Origin: Candidatus Cloacimonadota bacterium | GTDB lineage: Bacteria; Cloacimonadota; Cloacimonadia; Cloacimonadales; Cloacimonadaceae | Assembly: GCA_020532515.1 (NCBI GenBank) | Contig: JAJBAY010000001.1 | Coordinates: 90,214-124,879, forward strand | DNA: 34,666 nt | Direction: 5' to 3' | In this document: piece after piece, positions 25,258-32,579 of the stretch | How positions within the stretch are numbered: the stretch's first letter is position 1 | Layout: the number at the start of each line of letters is the position of its first letter | Position numbers and translations under genes: made by a program | The notes under the pieces: model-generated | Database searches by the model: none | Told to the model about the DNA's origin: nothing | The model's input: the letters and a program-made list of their open reading frames with translations, nothing else

Positions 25258-26701
25258 TTTCAGCTCTGAGGGAATCTACCTTGGCAAGGTATGCTTGCAT
25301 GTCAAATTTCCTTTTTAATCCATTGGCATTCATATAGCGGACCATCCCAAAAATTGGCCTTGTGCCCCAAGGACGATCGTGTTTGCCAAAACACCAGGCT
25401 ACCCCAGCGTAGGCATTCGCATCCCGGCCATCCAGCTCATATTTGTTGTTTAGATACAGTAAGATTTCAAAAGCTTCATCTACAGACGGACACCACATCA
25501 GCAGCCGCTTTCCCCAGTACATGCGCATGTATCCTTGCATTTTACCTGTGGTTAGCATCTGTCTCTGAGCGGCATTCCAATACTTGTCATTGGTCTCGCC
25601 TTGTTCCAATCTATCAAGCGAATACTGCTCCTCACGTTCATCCAAAAGGTGGTCGTTCAAGGTTTTCCGCGCCCAGGTTGGTAAGCATAAAGCAGAGTCA
25701 TAGTTCGGGTTGTGATCACAGAAGTTCATACTAAGCTCTCGTCTCACAATCAGTTCTTCAGCATAATCTGCCAGATTCAAGGACTTTCCCATTTGCTGCT
25801 TTTTGCTGGTGATCAAGTGTGGCAAAGTATTCACAGGGACTTGCCAAGCTCCAAAGATTTTGTGAATGATCTCCAAGGCGGAAATCTGCCCAAAATGCAG
25901 ATAAGGACTCAGCTCGCTCGCATAGTCCTTATCGGGATGACTGCGATACTGTGCATAGCCTGATAGTTTATTGTGAATAAAGTATTTTAGCTTTTCTTGG
26001 GCTTGATTATAGCCACCTGTCATGGATCTGATGATGTCCGGGCTGGGTTGCAGCTTGAGTTCAGTGCTCACCCAATCCCAGAGTGCGTCAAGATCTTGCA
26101 GACTGTATGGGTAGTGGGGGATACCCTGCAAATCCAAATCTTGGGTAGGCACATCATAGTGTACGGGGTCGGGATAAACCAACCAATCTGGCAATTTGGA
26201 AACAATTTTTCTACGCAAAGTAGCAGCGGAATACTCTTCTTTGTTTGAAACCAGGTGCACGGGGATGGTGGCCTCAGTATCCAGCTCGACAATCTCTGTA
26301 TCAGAGAGCAGTTTGCTATTAAATATCTCATCACGCCAAGTCTTTTGCCATCTCAGATAGCCATGATCAAGAACCAAAAGCCGGGCTTTCTGCCCAAGCT
26401 CTGGAATCAGATCCTGAGGCTTCCCCAGCAGAATATGAAAGGGGATTCTCTTAGAGGCAAGCCCAAGTGCAATTTCCGGCAGAGCTTCGATCATGAAACG
26501 ATAATGCCGGATATTGGCCTCGGGAATCTCATCGCTGATGACGAAGCAGACTATCAGGCACAGTTTCATACGCTGTGCTTCTGCCAAAGCGTAATCCAAG
26601 GCCGGGTTATAATGAATACGCTGGGCTTGTTGCATCCAATATAGTACGTAGTTGCCGCTTGGACTCTTAGCGGTTTTATGCCGGATGATTCTTTTTTTCA
26701 T
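25241..26701 (-). CDS. phrB: Class II deoxyribodipyrimidine photolyase
   Basis: 486 residues; repairs cyclobutane pyrimidine dimers with light using FAD. The class II signature blocks are plain: ELIVRRELSMNFC, KYWNAAQRQMLTTGKMQGYMRM, NNKYELDGRDANAYAGVAW, FGKHDRPWGTRPIFGMVRYMN and LKRKFD. In GKMQGYMRMYW the residue usually His is Gln. The start ATG lies one base after the stop of a 48-codon ORF and has no clear ribosome binding site of its own, suggesting coupling. Downstream it overlaps the sensor kinase. A photolyase implies at least occasional light exposure. Confidence 0.93.
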   Translation of the reverse strand: MKKRIIRHKTAKSPSGNYVLYWMQQAQRIHYNPALDYALAEAQRMKLCLIVCFVISDEIPEANIRHYRFMIEALPEIALGLASKRIPFHILLGKPQDLIPELGQKARLLVLDHGYLRWQKTWRDEIFNSKLLSDTEIVELDTEATIPVHLVSNKEEYSAATLRRKIVSKLPDWLVYPDPVHYDVPTQDLDLQGIPHYPYSLQDLDALWDWVSTELKLQPSPDIIRSMTGGYNQAQEKLKYFIHNKLSGYAQYRSHPDKDYASELSPYLHFGQISALEIIHKIFGAWQVPVNTLPHLITSKKQQMGKSLNLADYAEELIVRRELSMNFCDHNPNYDSALCLPTWARKTLNDHLLDEREEQYSLDRLEQGETNDKYWNAAQRQMLTTGKMQGYMRMYWGKRLLMWCPSVDEAFEILLYLNNKYELDGRDANAYAGVAWCFGKHDRPWGTRPIFGMVRYMNANGLKRKFDMQAYLAKVDSLRAENEILL

Positions 26702-26702
26702 T

Positions 26703-26849
26703 TCAGAAGGATACTCTTGCCTTAGTGTTTCCAGTTGCAGTGCTTAAACAGCATTTATGTAATACCTGCGTGCTGGCTATGGTGAATATGCTTCTTTCGC
26801 TGTAAGCTATTGCCGCGACGTATTGTTTCAAAATTAGTCTTTGTTTCAT
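26703..26849 (-). CDS. Small ORF of 48 codons immediately upstream of the photolyase
   Basis: From ATG at 26849 with GAGGTG five bases upstream to a TGA at 26703-26705; the photolyase ATG follows after one base. The product begins MKQRLILKQYVAAIAYSERS and contains a Cys-Cys pair near the middle; I recognise no family. The good ribosome binding site here and its absence before the photolyase suggest a leader peptide or translational coupling. It could also be a chance frame. Confidence 0.45.
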   Translation of the reverse strand: MKQRLILKQYVAAIAYSERSIFTIASTQVLHKCCLSTATGNTKARVSF

Positions 26850-26861
26850 ATTCACCTCAAG

Positions 26862-26916
26862 TTTACATTGGCAGATGGCACTAAATTGTCAAGAGAAAGC
26901 CGCCCATATTATGGGC
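26862..26916 (-). promoter_or_regulatory. Possible promoter and operator of the photolyase unit
   Basis: On the minus strand a perfect TTGACA (26887-26892) is followed after 19 bases by TGTAAA (26862-26867), 13 bases before the small ORF start, so the spacing is long and the leader very short. Directly upstream is the palindrome GCCCATA-T-TATGGGC (26902-26916), a candidate operator. A single TTATCCACA DnaA-type box lies at 26940-26948. Confidence 0.35.
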
Positions 26917-27299
26917 TTGTTGTGTCCCTATGTCGATATTTATCCACAAAAGTATATCTACAAGAAGGAAAAGCCCAAGCAATGCGGTATTTTACCCTGC
27001 AAAAGGCTTGGAGCCAAGGGCGAATACACCTTCTATGAGCTGACTGTATCTATAGCCGCAGCGCGATTACGCTTTTGGCAATCCATCCGATGTCAGACAC
27101 CAATTGCATTGTCATTTATCTTGGCTTTAGTTGTCAAGTTCCTTTAAAAGTATTTGCATTTTGCTTACTCGATAAAGTTATTAATAAGGGCTTCTTAACT
27201 CACTGGCTTATGTTCTGTTCTTCTTCAAATATTGCCGGATGGTGCCAAACAGTAAAGTGTGAGTTCAGGTTGTATCAGGAGAGCAAAATAGCTAAAAGC
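26917..27299. other. Intergenic region with no supported gene
   Basis: About 380 bases between the photolyase promoter and the terminator of the DUF5320 gene. Short open frames exist on the plus strand but have neither ribosome binding site nor recognisable protein features. Confidence 0.5.
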
Positions 27300-27329
27300 G
27301 AAGAAGGTGACGAATTCGCCACCTTCTTC
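27300..27329 (-). terminator. Rho-independent terminator after the DUF5320 gene
   Basis: GAAGAAGGTG (27300-27309) and CACCTTCTTC (27320-27329) form a perfect 10-pair stem; the loop holds CGAATTCG, so the stem can extend further. On the minus strand it is followed by GCTTTTAGCTATTTT. It lies about 50 bases past the DUF5320 stop. Confidence 0.75.
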
Positions 27330-27380
27330 TGATGCAAAACGGAGTGTTTTGGAATGTCCGCCCTGCATTTTTAACTTATG

Positions 27381-27683
27381 TTATTTGCTTTCGTCTTTTG
27401 AAAGCTGCTCGTTCAGCCACTGAAGCTGTTTTTCAAGCTCATCTTTTTGAGCTACCATGTCATCTTTGGTGTAAGTGTAAACTGGTTCACGAGTAGCGTA
27501 AGCAGCCGGTGCAGCGCAGAAGTATCCACGATTGCGAAAACCGTATCCACCACCGCCATTGGGTCCGCGTCTGCGTCCCCGTCCAAGTCCACGTCTTTCT
27601 GTGGCATCGATTCTTCCGCAGGGGCCAAAGCCTCTTCCGCGGCGTCCATCACCAAAGGGTCCTGTTCCATCAAAACCAGGCAT
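27381..27683 (-). CDS. DUF5320 domain-containing protein
   Basis: 100 residues. It begins MPGFDGTGPFGDGRRGRGFG, the Gly/Arg-rich opening of DUF5320 proteins. Residues ~20-60 are Gly/Arg-rich with single cysteines at 22 and 56. The last ~30 residues form a short coiled coil (DELEKQLQWLNEQLSKDE). AAAGGAGG lies 7 bases before the ATG. The family often sits near iron-sulfur or nitrogenase-cofactor-like proteins, but none is adjacent here. It is a single-gene unit with its own promoter, palindromic operator and terminator. Function unknown. Confidence 0.88.
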   Translation of the reverse strand: MPGFDGTGPFGDGRRGRGFGPCGRIDATERRGLGRGRRRGPNGGGGYGFRNRGYFCAAPAAYATREPVYTYTKDDMVAQKDELEKQLQWLNEQLSKDESK

Positions 27684-27836
27684 CTCTACCTCCTTTTTTG
27701 TTGTTTAGTCATGTCTTTGTTATCTACTGTTCAGCTTCTCGGAGCTGATAATCGTCAGATCATAAATTTCCATATTTACTCTATGGTTTTAGCTCTTCAA
27801 AACTGAGCTTTAATATGACTCTGAGCATCAGTCTTG

Positions 27837-27878
27837 TGAACATATGTTCAATATGCCTGAGGCCGCGTTTCCTGTCAA
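27837..27878 (-). promoter_or_regulatory. Promoter with palindromic operator upstream of DUF5320
   Basis: Minus strand: TTGACA (27873-27878), 17 bases, CATATT (27850-27855), a good sigma-70-type promoter. Overlapping the last base of the -10 and covering the start site is a perfect 14-base palindrome TGAACATATGTTCA (27837-27850). That shape resembles operators of ArsR/SmtB metal-sensing repressors, an inference. The 5' leader would be about 155 bases. Confidence 0.65.
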
Positions 27879-28229
27879 TACTTATTTTGACAAATATCCT
27901 TTTAACAAACTAAACCGTTATTTATGGGAGATTCTATACGCTCGTATCTATATACATGATAGATATATAGGCGTGCATACCCGCCAAGATATATAATCTT
28001 TAAATCTGGTATCAGAGGGGATATCTCAGCCTTGGATATCGGACAATTTACCATAAAAGCAGATACTTCTCCTCGTCAGTTTTGAAGTTCCAGACAATCA
28101 CAGAGAAATTGAGCTCTAAACTACCGGATTAGTCGTGTAATATGCCACATGCTTTGCTTAAGTATTATGGGATGCCTGCCTTAAGTTCATACCGGGAACT
28201 TCATTATTTTGAAATTTCATAAAAAAGTG
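27879..28229. other. Intergenic region with no supported gene (divergent DUF5320 / cmk)
   Basis: About 350 A/T-rich bases. A loose inverted repeat TATCTAT/ATAGATA near 27950 is the only structure noted. No ribosome binding site with a credible frame was found on either strand. Confidence 0.45.
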
Positions 28230-28271
28230 TTGACTGTATTTCAAGCTTTCTAAATGATGTACCGTGGAGAT
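28230..28271 (+). promoter_or_regulatory. Possible promoter of the cmk-ispH-rpsA operon, with one 11-bp repeat unit
   Basis: TTGACT (28230-28235), 17 bases, AATGAT (28253-28258), about 25 bases before the cmk start. The -10 is weak. Directly after it lies ACCGTGGAGAT (28261-28271), identical to the 11-bp unit of the hairpin repeats, here single and without a partner arm. Its GGAG is rather far (13 bases) from the cmk ATG. Confidence 0.35.
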
Positions 28272-28282
28272 ATGTATAAAGT

Positions 28283-28960
28283 ATGAAAAGAATTATCATT
28301 GCGATCGATGGCCCGGCTGCTTCAGGGAAGAGCACGACTGCCAAGCTTTTGGCGCATAAGATCAGATATTTGTATCTGGATACAGGAGCGATGTATCGTG
28401 CCTGTGCACTTGCTGCAAAGCGCCAGAATATCGACATTGATGATGATGCTGCTTTAAAAAGATTGATTGATAACATTCATATCCAGATCCAGGACTCGGA
28501 GCAGGGCAATATTACTCTGCTCGACTCAGAGGACGTCTCCCAAGCTATCCGTGAACCGGATATCTCACTTCTGGCTTCCGCCATCTCAGCAAAAGCCATC
28601 GTGCGCACCAAGATGGTGGAATTGCAGCGTGAAATGGGCAAAATGGGTGGCGTGATTTTGGATGGCAGAGACATCGGAACTGTGGTTTTCCCCCGAGCTG
28701 AGCTCAAATTTTTCTTAATCGCACCAGTAGAGATCAGAGCCCAGAGACGCTTTTTGGAGCTTCAGGCAAAAGGGCTGAGTCCAAGTTTTGAAGAGGTCCT
28801 GAAAGAGCTGGAGGAGCGCGATAAAGCGGATTCTACCAGGGCCTTGGCTCCGCTGATCCCAGCGAGCGATGCCATCGAAATAGATACTGGGCAGCAGAGC
28901 ATCGAAGGCCAGGTGGCAGAGCTTTACCGGCATTATCAGACCAGGATTGCGGAGCTATGA
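28283..28960 (+). CDS. cmk: Cytidylate kinase
   Basis: 225 residues; phosphorylates CMP and dCMP. P-loop IDGPAASGKST (8-18), YLDTGAMYRA, the GRDIGTVVFP nucleotide/CMP-binding block (~133-142) and RAQRR in the lid are all typical. Its stop overlaps ispH by four bases (GCTATGA). First gene of cmk-ispH-rpsA, an arrangement found in many bacteria. Confidence 0.95.
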   Translation: MKRIIIAIDGPAASGKSTTAKLLAHKIRYLYLDTGAMYRACALAAKRQNIDIDDDAALKRLIDNIHIQIQDSEQGNITLLDSEDVSQAIREPDISLLASAISAKAIVRTKMVELQREMGKMGGVILDGRDIGTVVFPRAELKFFLIAPVEIRAQRRFLELQAKGLSPSFEEVLKELEERDKADSTRALAPLIPASDAIEIDTGQQSIEGQVAELYRHYQTRIAEL

Positions 28961-29844
28961 TTATACGCTTGGCGACATCTTCAGGTTTTTGCTTTGGAGT
29001 GCGCAGAGCTATTCAGATGGCTCTGGATGCTTCCAAAGGCAGGGATATCGTTTACAGCATCGGTGAGCTCATCCACAATCCCCAATTCGTTGGGGAGCTG
29101 GAAGAGCAAGGCATCAAGGTGGCAAATGATGTCACAGCCTTGCAGGACAGCGTGGTGATAATCCGCTCTCATGGCATTACGCGTGATGAACTGAGGATTT
29201 TACAGGCCAATGGGAATACGATCATTGATGCCACTTGCCCTTATGTGAGCCGCACCCATGAGCTCATCCAAACTGCGATTCAGGATGGCTATGAAGTCTT
29301 CATCCTGGGCGATGCCAAGCATCCTGAAGTGATTGGGATGATGAGTTATGGAAATTTGCAAACCATTGTGATAGCTCCGGGTGAGATCCCTACCAGCCTC
29401 AAAGGCAAGAGGATATGCCTGATCTCACAGACCACTCAACAGGTGGAAAACCTGAAAAAACTGGCCTGTGACATATTAGATCAAGTTTTGGAACTAAAAG
29501 TGTATAACAGTATATGTCTGGCTACCACACAAAGACAAAATGCCAGTGCAGCATTGGCAAAAGACAGCGACCTCATGATCGTGATCGGCGGCCGCAAGAG
29601 CTCAAATACCAAAATGCTGGCCAGTCTTTGCAGCCAATACTGCCAAACCTTGCATATCGAGACCGAGGATGAATTGACCGCAGACTCTGTGCTCGGGAAA
29701 GCACGCATCGGCCTATCCGCTGGTGCCAGTACTCCCGAGGACCGGATTATAAAAGTTTATAACAAGATTTTAAAAATAAATGGGGAAGAAGACTTGGCAA
29801 CGAGTGTTCACAATATCCCCTTGTTTAAGGAGGAATCATGTTAA
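28957..29844 (+). CDS. ispH: 4-hydroxy-3-methylbut-2-enyl diphosphate reductase
   Basis: Last enzyme of the MEP isoprenoid pathway, an iron-sulfur reductase giving IPP and DMAPP. 295 residues with the three cluster cysteines Cys12 (SGFCFGV), Cys94 (DATCPYV) and Cys187 (NSICLATTQRQ), plus the substrate histidines in IRSHG and AKHPEV. The presence of ispH implies the MEP route. The end carries the rpsA ribosome binding site GGAGG and overlaps the rpsA start. Confidence 0.96.
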   Translation: MIIRLATSSGFCFGVRRAIQMALDASKGRDIVYSIGELIHNPQFVGELEEQGIKVANDVTALQDSVVIIRSHGITRDELRILQANGNTIIDATCPYVSRTHELIQTAIQDGYEVFILGDAKHPEVIGMMSYGNLQTIVIAPGEIPTSLKGKRICLISQTTQQVENLKKLACDILDQVLELKVYNSICLATTQRQNASAALAKDSDLMIVIGGRKSSNTKMLASLCSQYCQTLHIETEDELTADSVLGKARIGLSAGASTPEDRIIKVYNKILKINGEEDLATSVHNIPLFKEESC

Positions 29845-32579
29845 ATCATGATCAAAACCCAGTCGAATCTGAGATTGAAATCGAAGGAAACGACACAGCG
29901 TCGCAATCAACGGAAGTAGAAGCAGTGCTCGAAAATAATGAAGAGCCACAACTGGAAGAACAAAAATCCGAAATTGAAATGGATGAAGAACCTGAAGAAG
30001 CAGTAGCTGAGATTCAGGAAGAAGCCGCAGCAGAAGAACCTCAAGTAGAACCTGTACAAGAAACTGAGGATGAAGTATCATCTCCAGAATTGGCAGTAGC
30101 AGAAGAGGAAAAACCCGTCATAGAAGCTCAGGAAGAGCCTAAACCCGAAGCGCCTACAACTGAAGACACGGAAGTGGAAACAGAAGTAGAGGAGCCTAAA
30201 GCCGAAGCCGTGGAAGTAGCAGTGGAAACTGCTGAAGAGGAGCCCCAAGCTGAGCTTACGCCTGAAGAACAAGAGCATAAAAATATGCTCAATATGTACG
30301 AAGAATCTTTCTCAAACTTTAAAGTGGGAGAGATCATCGATGGCACCATCGTGGATATTTCAGACAAAGAAGTCCGCGTGGATATCGGGTTCAAGAGCGA
30401 AGGCGTGATTCAGATTTCTGAATTTGCCTATAGCGGCCCACCAGAAAAGAACAGCATCATTAGAGTCTTCATCAATAAAATTGAAAGCGGTGATGGACGC
30501 CTGCAGCTTTCCAAAAAGAAAGCCGATTATCAGGACAACATTGCACGCATCAAAAATGCCTTTGCAGAAAGCAGCGTAATACCTGGTGTAATCCGCCGCA
30601 GAGTCAAAGGTGGCATGATCGCGGAAGTATATGGCATCGAAGCTTTTCTTCCCGGCAGCCAGATGTCGCTCAAACCCATCCCGAATCTAGACCAATTCAT
30701 CGGTAAAGAGATGCAATTCAAAGTCGTGAATCTGGATGAAGAGCACAACAACATCATCGTCTCCCGCAGAGCAGTGATGGAAGAAGAAGCAGCCGCCAAA
30801 CGCGAGGCATTGCTGGAAAGGATCGAAATCGATTCTGAGCTGGAAGGTGAAGTGAAAAACATCACCCAATACGGTGCCTTTATCGATCTCGGTGGCATTG
30901 ATGGATTGCTCCATCTTACCGATATGTCCTGGGGCAAGCTGAATCACCCTTCAGAGATGCTTGCGATAGGCGACAAAGTGAAAGTTAAAGTGATCAATTT
31001 TGATCCTGAAAGCAATAAAATATCTTTGGGACTGAAACAACTCGTACCCCATCCTTGGGAAAACATCGAAATCAAATATCCAGAAGGAACTCGCATCACC
31101 GGAAAAGTGGTGAGTGTGAAGTCTTTCGGAGCCTTTGTGGAAATTGAACCCGGCGTGGAAGGTCTGGTGCACATCAGTGAGATGAGCTGGACAAAAAAGA
31201 TCACCGACGCCCGTAAGATTCTGAAAAATGGCGATACCATAAACGCCATCGTCTTGGAACTGGACAAGGAAAACAAACGCATCTCCCTGGGTATGAAACA
31301 GATGGATCCCAATCCCTGGCTCACCATCGAAGATCGCTATCCCATTGGGACAGTGCTCCAACGTAAAGTCAAGAGTCTCACCACTTTTGGCGCCTTTGTG
31401 GAAATCGAAGAAGGAATCGACGGTCTGGTGCATATCTCAGATATCAGCTGGACCAAGCGCATCTATCACCCTCGTGAAGTGTTCCGCAAGGGTCAGGAAA
31501 TTCAGACCATCATCCTTGCTATAGACAGAGCTCAGCACCGTATCGCGCTTGGCGTGAAACAGCTGACTCCGGACCCATGGGAAACCTTGAATCAAGACCT
31601 CCCTGTGAATTCCGAAGTGATCGGCAAAATATCCAAATTGATACCCAAGGGCGTCTTGGTGGATATCCCTCTCAAAGAAGACTATGTGGAAGGATTTATC
31701 CCGATTTCACACTTGGCCATGGCCAAATTGGAACACAGCGAAGATGCTTTCCATATAGGCGAAGAATTGCCTCTGAAAGTGATCGAACTGGATATGGAAA
31801 ACCGCCGGCTTATCCTCTCTGTAAAAGCCTTCTTCTTCTCTCGCGACCCCAAGTTGCAAGAAGAATATATAGCTATACACGAGCAGTATATGCGCGAACG
31901 CATCGCCAGATTGCAAAAGAAGAGAGCTGAAAAACAGCAGAGAGATAGGCAAGCCGCAGAAGCCGCAGCTAAGCAAGCTGCAGAAGATGCCGCTGCTAAA
32001 ACCCAAGCCAAGCAAGCCACCGAAGAAACTGCTCCCAAGACTGAGACTGATAAGGCTCAAGCTGAAGGCACAGAAACTATTCCTGTGGCTCCTGCCGAAG
32101 AATCTGAAGTTAAAGCTCCGGAAACAGCAGAAGTGGCCTCTGATACTGAAACACCTGCAGAGGTAACAACCGATACTGAAGCAGCTACCGAAGTTGCCCA
32201 AGAAGAGGAAGTAGCTCCTGAAGCTGTCAAAGAAGAAGAAGTTCCTGAAGCTGTCCAAGAGACCCCCACGGAAGAAGCTCTTCCCGAAGTCGAAACTGAA
32301 CCAGCCCCTGAGGAAGTAGAAGTCCCAGTGGTAGAAGAGCCTCTCGAAGCTGAAGAGCCCGAGACTCCTGCTGTAGAGATTGCCGAACCTGAGGCTGAAG
32401 AAATTCCAGAAGAGAGCTCTACTGAAATTGTAGAAGTTAGAGAAGACTTCCCCATGGAAATGCCAAATACCCAAGAAGATCACCCTACGGTGATCGAAGA
32501 AAAGCCAGAAGAACTTCCGGAAGTTGATGAGACCGAAGAACTGCCGGTAGTGGAAGAAGAACCCAAAACAGAAGAATAA
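29838..32579 (+). CDS. rpsA: 30S ribosomal protein S1 with long acidic N- and C-terminal extensions
   Basis: 913 residues versus 557 in E. coli. Residues 1-~150 are a Glu/Pro/Ala/Val-rich acidic tail. Then six S1 RNA-binding repeats: ~160 (FKVGEIIDGTIVDI), ~245 (VIPGVIRRRVKGG), ~335 (GEVKNITQYGAFIDLGG), ~420 (GKVVSVKSFGAFVEIE), ~505 (RKVKSLTTFGAFVEIE) and ~590 (GKISKLIPKGVLVDI). After ~674 comes a basic/alanine-rich helix (RLQKKRAEKQQRDRQ) and a ~200-residue acidic Glu/Ala/Pro/Thr tail. The core binds mRNA on the 30S subunit. GGAGG lies four bases before the ATG. The extensions are the odd part; their composition suggests disorder. Confidence 0.93.
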   Translation: MLNHDQNPVESEIEIEGNDTASQSTEVEAVLENNEEPQLEEQKSEIEMDEEPEEAVAEIQEEAAAEEPQVEPVQETEDEVSSPELAVAEEEKPVIEAQEEPKPEAPTTEDTEVETEVEEPKAEAVEVAVETAEEEPQAELTPEEQEHKNMLNMYEESFSNFKVGEIIDGTIVDISDKEVRVDIGFKSEGVIQISEFAYSGPPEKNSIIRVFINKIESGDGRLQLSKKKADYQDNIARIKNAFAESSVIPGVIRRRVKGGMIAEVYGIEAFLPGSQMSLKPIPNLDQFIGKEMQFKVVNLDEEHNNIIVSRRAVMEEEAAAKREALLERIEIDSELEGEVKNITQYGAFIDLGGIDGLLHLTDMSWGKLNHPSEMLAIGDKVKVKVINFDPESNKISLGLKQLVPHPWENIEIKYPEGTRITGKVVSVKSFGAFVEIEPGVEGLVHISEMSWTKKITDARKILKNGDTINAIVLELDKENKRISLGMKQMDPNPWLTIEDRYPIGTVLQRKVKSLTTFGAFVEIEEGIDGLVHISDISWTKRIYHPREVFRKGQEIQTIILAIDRAQHRIALGVKQLTPDPWETLNQDLPVNSEVIGKISKLIPKGVLVDIPLKEDYVEGFIPISHLAMAKLEHSEDAFHIGEELPLKVIELDMENRRLILSVKAFFFSRDPKLQEEYIAIHEQYMRERIARLQKKRAEKQQRDRQAAEAAAKQAAEDAAAKTQAKQATEETAPKTETDKAQAEGTETIPVAPAEESEVKAPETAEVASDTETPAEVTTDTEAATEVAQEEEVAPEAVKEEEVPEAVQETPTEEALPEVETEPAPEEVEVPVVEEPLEAEEPETPAVEIAEPEAEEIPEESSTEIVEVREDFPMEMPNTQEDHPTVIEEKPEELPEVDETEELPVVEEEPKTEE

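Noticed and set aside
26940-26948. Perfect DnaA box TTATCCACA
   Set aside because: A single box without a cluster, A/T-rich unwinding region or dnaA gene; a second one occurs inside the FakA-FakB coding region, so it is no evidence for an origin.
26841-27147. Plus-strand open frames of 65-90 codons upstream of the photolyase
   Set aside because: No ribosome binding site and no family features; they are antisense to the better supported small ORF and promoter or lie in apparently noncoding DNA.
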